From: Onchocerca volvulus
Lineage: Eukaryota; Nematoda; Chromadorea; Rhabditida; Onchocercidae
Direction: 5' to 3'
DNA length: 64,000 nucleotides
Assembly: GCA_000499405.2 (NCBI GenBank)
Contig: HG738140.1
Location: 8,025,560 to 8,089,559, forward strand
A model generated the notes under the pieces. That model was not told where the DNA came from. It worked only from the letters and a program-made list of their open reading frames with translations, and made no database searches. The position numbers were made by a program, and so were the translations under genes. Within the stretch, counting starts at the first letter, position 1. Each line of letters starts with the position of its first letter. Positions 58,801-64,000 of the stretch are shown piece by piece.

Positions 58801-61800
58801 ATGTTTGGCATCTTCACATTGTTCTGTTGTAGAACCGTCTTTCAGCTGCTCCACTTTATTTTCAAGGTCCAAGCAGTACTCTTCCAAGACTTCCAAACAT
58901 TTTCCCAACTTTTCAGCGTTGTTTTGTATTTCTTCACTTTTTTCTTCAGACTCGCTATTGTATTTCTCTATTGCATTCAATTTCTTTTTCAAGCTTTCTG
59001 CATCTTGTTTTTGGAATTCTAGTTCTCTCAAACTTGATGTTTGAGTCTCATTCGTCGTCGTGTATCCAATAATTTGTTGATTCAATGAAGGTTGTTGAGA
59101 GGCACCTTGGAATTCCGAACTGCTAACTAACATTGCATCAAAATCTTTTGCTTCGTTTCGTTCCTTGTCTTCTGCGTATATTGCTTTCTGTTCCGATGAC
59201 TGACTCAAAGATTGTTCTGGAATATGCCATTGTTCAAATACTGGTTGTTGACTAGTAGCTGAAATACCAGTGTTATCAGAAGATGTGATATGTTTGGTCA
59301 TCTGCTCTCTCAATTCATCAATCTCATTTTGCAGTCTTTGGTTTGTTTCGGCGAGTTCAGCATTGCCTCGGAATAAAGCATCATTGTCGGCTATTTTCGT
59401 TGTCAGGCGGGCCGCTAAAATGGCTAATTGTAGTTGCAGTGTTGAAGCTGGTTGCTTGGTTTGTCTCAACTCACGACAAATCGTACATGGTGTAGAGCAA
59501 TTCCATGAATCGCTGCCAGATTTTGCTGCTGCAATATCAGTTAGGACCTTTTCTTGGCGATGGGATCAGGTGCGGATGCTAACATTTAAAATTTTTTGCA
59601 CATTTCTTATAAATAAGAAGCATATTGAAAATAATGAAGGAATTTAGAATCTAACTGGGATGCACAAATTTTAAATCTAATATTTTGAAACATATCTGCA
59701 ATAATTCATTATTTTCTCAGCAAGAAATATCCGGTAAAATCTCATAGAATTTTCTAATGCATACATATGATTAACAAAATTATTAAAGAATCTAGACCAA
59801 TCAGATGTTCGCATGATTGTAAATTTTAAATATGCCATAGAAAAAAAAAAACAAAAAATTTCTGAAAATTCATCTATTAGCACTTTTTTGCTTGAACAGA
59901 TTAATGCTTTTTAATACTAAGATGAATAAGGTTATCATTACAATTTCACCACTGAAATCTCTATTCAATGCCATGTCAAAAGAATTGTTAGTGTAGAAAA
60001 ACGCCAAGGTTGTTATAATTCGTGCACTGCAATATCCTTAATTTTTGTTTACATATAAAAAAAGGAATACTGTATAATAAATTTAAAAAAAATCAACCTG
60101 CTGGACTGCTTCGATCTGTCATTGAGTCAGGCTGAAAAAATGGCAATATAGTTTTTAAACTAAAATTTCTGTTTGGTAAATTATTGCGAACTAATTGATT
60201 TTACCAGATTTTCTAAATTTTCGAAAAACAAATATGGAAAAAACTACGACAGCAAGTTTAGTTTGAAGTTGCTGACATTTGATAACATGTTCAATTAAGG
60301 AAATCTGTGTCACCTGAAGCAAATTTTCCAGTTCTTTAACTTTTAATTCTGATTCTTTCTCTCTTTCAGAAATGCTCTAAAAATAAAAAGTATTTCAAAC
60401 TTCATTCTGCAATGAATTAGAAATAAAATTTTCTATTTACAAATATAATACCAATTTTAGAACAGTCTATACTGCATAAGTTAATTTTTAATAAATCGAA
60501 TGAATACTTCAAAATTAATCAGAGTTTGTGAAAACTGTAATCATTGGAAAATCATGGAGAAAGTATATTGATTTCAAATGAAAAAATAACTTGTTGCATT
60601 TTCATTTCGAAAGCTATTTTATCACTCCTTTCATCCCATAACTTGTTTTTTAAAGCGGTATTTTCAGATTCTCTTTGTGAAAATTTCTTACTCACAGCGT
60701 CAACAATGACTGACAGCGAAAGATCTTGTACTTCTGAGATGTTTTCCTGAAAAATAGATGTATTTGAGACAAATACTAACAAACATTAGAAAAAGTGTAG
60801 CATTTTTTTTCTCTTTTTGAATCAAGATAGTTACAGTCATCAAAAAATTGGATCATCTTTATGAAAGAAGATAAATTTAAGAGATTTTCGAAAGTTTGTG
60901 AGAAATTGCATAATGTAACAATTGAATTTAATGAAATTCTTAATCAGCGATTAAAATAATTCAAAAACAAAGAAATCGAAAATTGAAATTCTCGAAAAAA
61001 AAAATCGAAACTGGCACTGCAATAATCAGTCACTTTTGGGAAATTTATAAAGGGAAATTTCAAATGAAAAAAGTAGAAAGCACTTTGAAAATCTAAGAGA
61101 TTGTATTAGAAATGAAACAAAGATAGTAAAAGAGATAAGGCTATGAACCTACTGTTAGTATGTCATTCATAAGCTGCTGCACTGCTATAGAGACTTCTGC
61201 ATCCTTCAATTCTTTCTCTTTAAACCATTTGATGATAACTTTCTCAATATATGAGTGAACTTCTTCCAAAGCTTCCTGTAGTTCAGCTTGAAACGTCTGC
61301 ACATTATCGGTAATGAAGTCCTTCAACAAATGATTTTTATTCCAATCTTCTAATTTCAGAAAATTTGAAAAGTTGGAAGCAACTCAAGAGAGATCTTATA
61401 ATACAAATCGAAAGCTTAAAAGCAATTGAATTGAGCCTTTAGTGCATTGCCAAAATATTTTTTCTTATTAGTTGGAAAATTCAGTATTCAGCTCATTCGA
61501 ACACAAATAAAATTAATATTTAATTCTCTTAAAAATGGCACCTTCAAAAATTTCAAATTCGTTTCTCGCAAATTTCTAACATTCTTCAGAGTTATGTGAA
61601 GATGTTTCCGTAGTAAATCTCGAATATGTTGCAGTTCTGTTGTTTGATCTTTCAATTCTGTTTTTCGTTGTTCGAGTTCGTTCTTCAAGTACTCAACCTT
61701 CTTAGTAATTTCCTTAAATGTTTTATATTGTTTATATATATATATATATATATATATATGCTATAGTTCAATTCATGCAAACAAAATTAGCATACTTTAG

Positions 61801-63980
61801 ATTCAGTTATGATGAGATTAATTTTGATTTATTATATATTATCTTTTTCTATGTCAATTACTACATGAATCAAAACTCAATAAAATAAACTGTGAAATGG
61901 TCATAAAATTGAAGATGAAATTTCTGAAACATAATCTTGAACTTTACCTCGTTAATTTTGAAATAATTGTTATCGATTACTGTCTGTGTATTACTGTCAA
62001 TTTTAACAGCATTAAGTCGAGCATACAAAGCATTATAAGCTTGTTGCAACTGCTGGTAGTATTTCGATAATTTCATATATGAATTTTCAAGTTCTATGCG
62101 ACTGTTTTCCATCTGTGCACTTTTTTCCTGCCATTCAACTAAGCGACGATTGCTTTCATTTTCAGCCAAAGCTGCCTAAAATTAGAAAATTTCTAAGATT
62201 CGAAAAAGTAAAGCCTTAATTTACGGTCTGTACCTGTCGTTGGCTTCTTTCGGCCATATCTTTTTGCTCTTCCAAATCACGTTCCCGTTCACGAGCACGT
62301 TCAAGTTCGTCTTCGTGACGTTGTGAGAATTCGCATAGTTTCTCCGACAAACCTTCTCGATCAACCAATGACTTAAAATTACCACTATTATCAATACTTC
62401 TCTCAAATATCAAAAATTTATGCAAATTAATGATAACGACAGTATCTTATTCAATTTGGCTTAAATTTGGTTTTTTATTATTTCTGAATGATCAAAAAAA
62501 AAAAAAAAAATCGAAAATCTAATGAGACTCCTTAGCTTAGTATCCTGAAGCTTGATGACAAAAACTTACTTCTTTGAGTTGTTTGTTTAGAGTCCAAATT
62601 TCACCTTTAAGGACCTCAACAGCAGTTTCCAATTCTGCATTCAGAATCATTAGCTGTTTGATTTCATCTGTTGAGTTATCATGCATTTGATTTGATTCGT
62701 TTAAGCATTGGCAAATTTTATGATTTTCTGGTTCAACAGAATGATCATCACGAATGACTTTACATAACGACTAAAAAAAATGAAAATTTAGATGTAAACG
62801 TTAAAAATTGCATAAAAAAACATATTTTTCTGATTTATTTTTTTATTCCCAATTTCAATCATTTTTATGTTTTTTGTTGATATTACTAAAGATGGCCTAA
62901 CAAGTTACATTTCTTACTGCCTAATGGGAAGAAAATAAAATTGAAAAAATGATGGCATTTTTATCACAGAATTAAAAAAAAAAAAAAAGAAAAATAATAA
63001 TAAAAACTCTTCATGAATTCTATGACTACTTAGCAATTTAGTACAATGGATCATTAACGGCAAAAAATACTTTCCCGAAGATAAACTGTAAAAGGGCTAT
63101 TTGAAGGAAATTCATAACAGTAATTTCTAAATCACTCAACATAAAGCTGGTAAGAATGGTTAGACTACCAACACTTAATGCTCTTTTTCATGTCCAAGAA
63201 AAAGATACTGCCAAACAATTTTCTGTTTTACTAAAAGCTTTAGCTTAGAATGGAATTAGCACTCTGAACATCCTAGCAGGAATTTTATGATTTCCGTTCT
63301 GTTCGGCATTTACCATCATTTTGATAATATTGTGATCAGGTTGAAGCGAACATGCGCTTTTTGATTTTTGAAGTTTTCTTTTTTAGAATTTTCAACTTTA
63401 AGAATTCAAATTAATGTTTCGCCGGTGCCGAATACTTTTCGTAATATATATTCGTCAGATTTTCGTCTATTGTTGGATTGTTCCCGAAATACCCTATATG
63501 CCTTTAATTTTAGTATTTTCAAATCTTGAAGTTAAAAAAAACCAACTTCAGAAGATTGTTCTTGTTTTGCTTCTATGGCCTCAGAAAGATGAAAATCAGT
63601 CATTGTTTGCATTTCGTGATGTCGAACAACTGAAATTAGATCATTTGCAGCTAAAAACTAAATATATTTAACTAAAAGTAGTAAAAATCCATATTTTTAT
63701 AATATATATTGTACTTGAAAAACCCTTCCAAATACAGTATATAATATGAAAAAAATAAATCATCATTTTTGTTTTATCGATCATAAATCATTATCTCTAT
63801 TTTACCGATCAAACTCTATACAACATTTTCATTCCATATTCTGTATTCTCTCAATATTTTGCTTGAAATTTCCGATATAAAATTTCCTCACCAATTTAAA
63901 TACTCGTTTTCTAATCAAAGCTGAAGTTCGACAATGAAGAAATACTCCTCTACTTTATTACCTATGCAGGGTACCCTCAT
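55898..63980 (-). CDS. Large coiled-coil protein, uncharacterised
   Basis: Eighteen exons join without frame breaks to 1096 residues: 63980-63962, 63629-63547, 62770-62570, 62371-62234, 62175-61948, 61712-61542, 61320-61153, 60746-60591, 60376-60314, 60131-60098, 59552-58786, 58635-58224, 57950-57527, 57337-57277, 57153-57052, 56698-56546, 56323-56279, 55963-55898. Most of it is heptad-rich (for example ELERARERERDLEEQKDMAE), so it is a long coiled coil, likely a scaffold, golgin-like or cytoskeletal linker. A small Cys cluster (WNCSTPCTICREL, Cys439/443/446) at the start of the largest exon could bind metal or be a contact site. The C-terminal part is Ser/Asn-rich and ends GGLQDAEKM. The 19-base first exon is the weakest part, and real upstream exons may lie outside the window. 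The acceptor of the 59552 exon (GCCAAG) is also weak. No family is claimed. Confidence 0.72.
61733..61759. repeat. TA dinucleotide microsatellite
   Basis: About thirteen TA units in the fifth intron of the coiled-coil gene, just upstream (minus sense) of the exon starting at 61712. Confidence 0.85.
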
Positions 63981-64000
63981 TACTGCGCCAATAAATCTTA

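Noticed and set aside
58101..59647. Long plus-strand frames opposite the coiled-coil gene
   Set aside because: Antisense shadows of Glu/Lys-rich coiled-coil exons, giving Ser/Phe/Cys-rich translations.
63414..63671. 85-codon plus frame at the right edge
   Set aside because: Opposite strand of an exon (63629-63547) that fits the coiled-coil gene in phase.

Overview
The window looks like a gene-bearing piece of a nematode nuclear genome, most likely a filarial or other spirurid worm. It is very AT-rich, genes are cut into many short exons, introns are AT-rich and end in TTTTAG, TTTCAG, TTTAAG or TTGAAG, and homopolymer and TA tracts are frequent. Several predicted proteins resemble nematode or animal families best. 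I have no database result to fix the species. No rRNA, tRNA, CRISPR or bacterial operon was seen. All gene models below were built by hand from reading frame, splice signals, exon phase and remembered family motifs; each phase was checked arithmetically.

Layout. 3.3-9.9 kb (+): a Pax3/7-type transcription factor with paired domain, octapeptide and Ser50 homeodomain. 11.4-12.9 kb (+): a small secreted protein of unknown family. 12.9-20.1 kb: gene-poor, with a 46-bp tandem repeat and a decayed reading frame. 20.1-30.8 kb (-): three genes in line, transcribed EBP2 (rRNA processing), then a ZIP zinc transporter, then a METTL4/DAMT-1-type N6-adenine methyltransferase. 31.3-33.9 kb (+): gene fragments. 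34.3-37.4 kb (+): a TRMT10C/MRPP1-like mitochondrial RNase P/tRNA methyltransferase. 40.0-48.2 kb (+): a 17-exon KDM4/JMJD2 histone demethylase. 52.2-53.3 kb (+): a small four-helix membrane protein. 54.0-55.2 kb (-): an unrecognised gene. 55.9-64.0 kb (-): a large coiled-coil protein in 18 exons.

How the genes relate. Two chromatin or nucleic-acid modifiers (METTL4 type and KDM4) and two RNA maturation factors (EBP2, TRMT10C) lie among unrelated genes, so there is no single pathway. The most notable arrangement is EBP2-ZIP-METTL4 on one strand. From memory, C. elegans carries its EBP2 homologue (C18A3.3) and damt-1 (C18A3.1) in the same small cluster, which suggests an old, possibly operonic, linkage. 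Two of the introns in this cluster appear to use GC instead of GT donors.

No clear undescribed molecular system was found. The best candidates for novelty are the uncharacterised coiled-coil protein, the unrecognised minus-strand gene beside it, the secreted 205-residue protein, and several isolated exon-like fragments.
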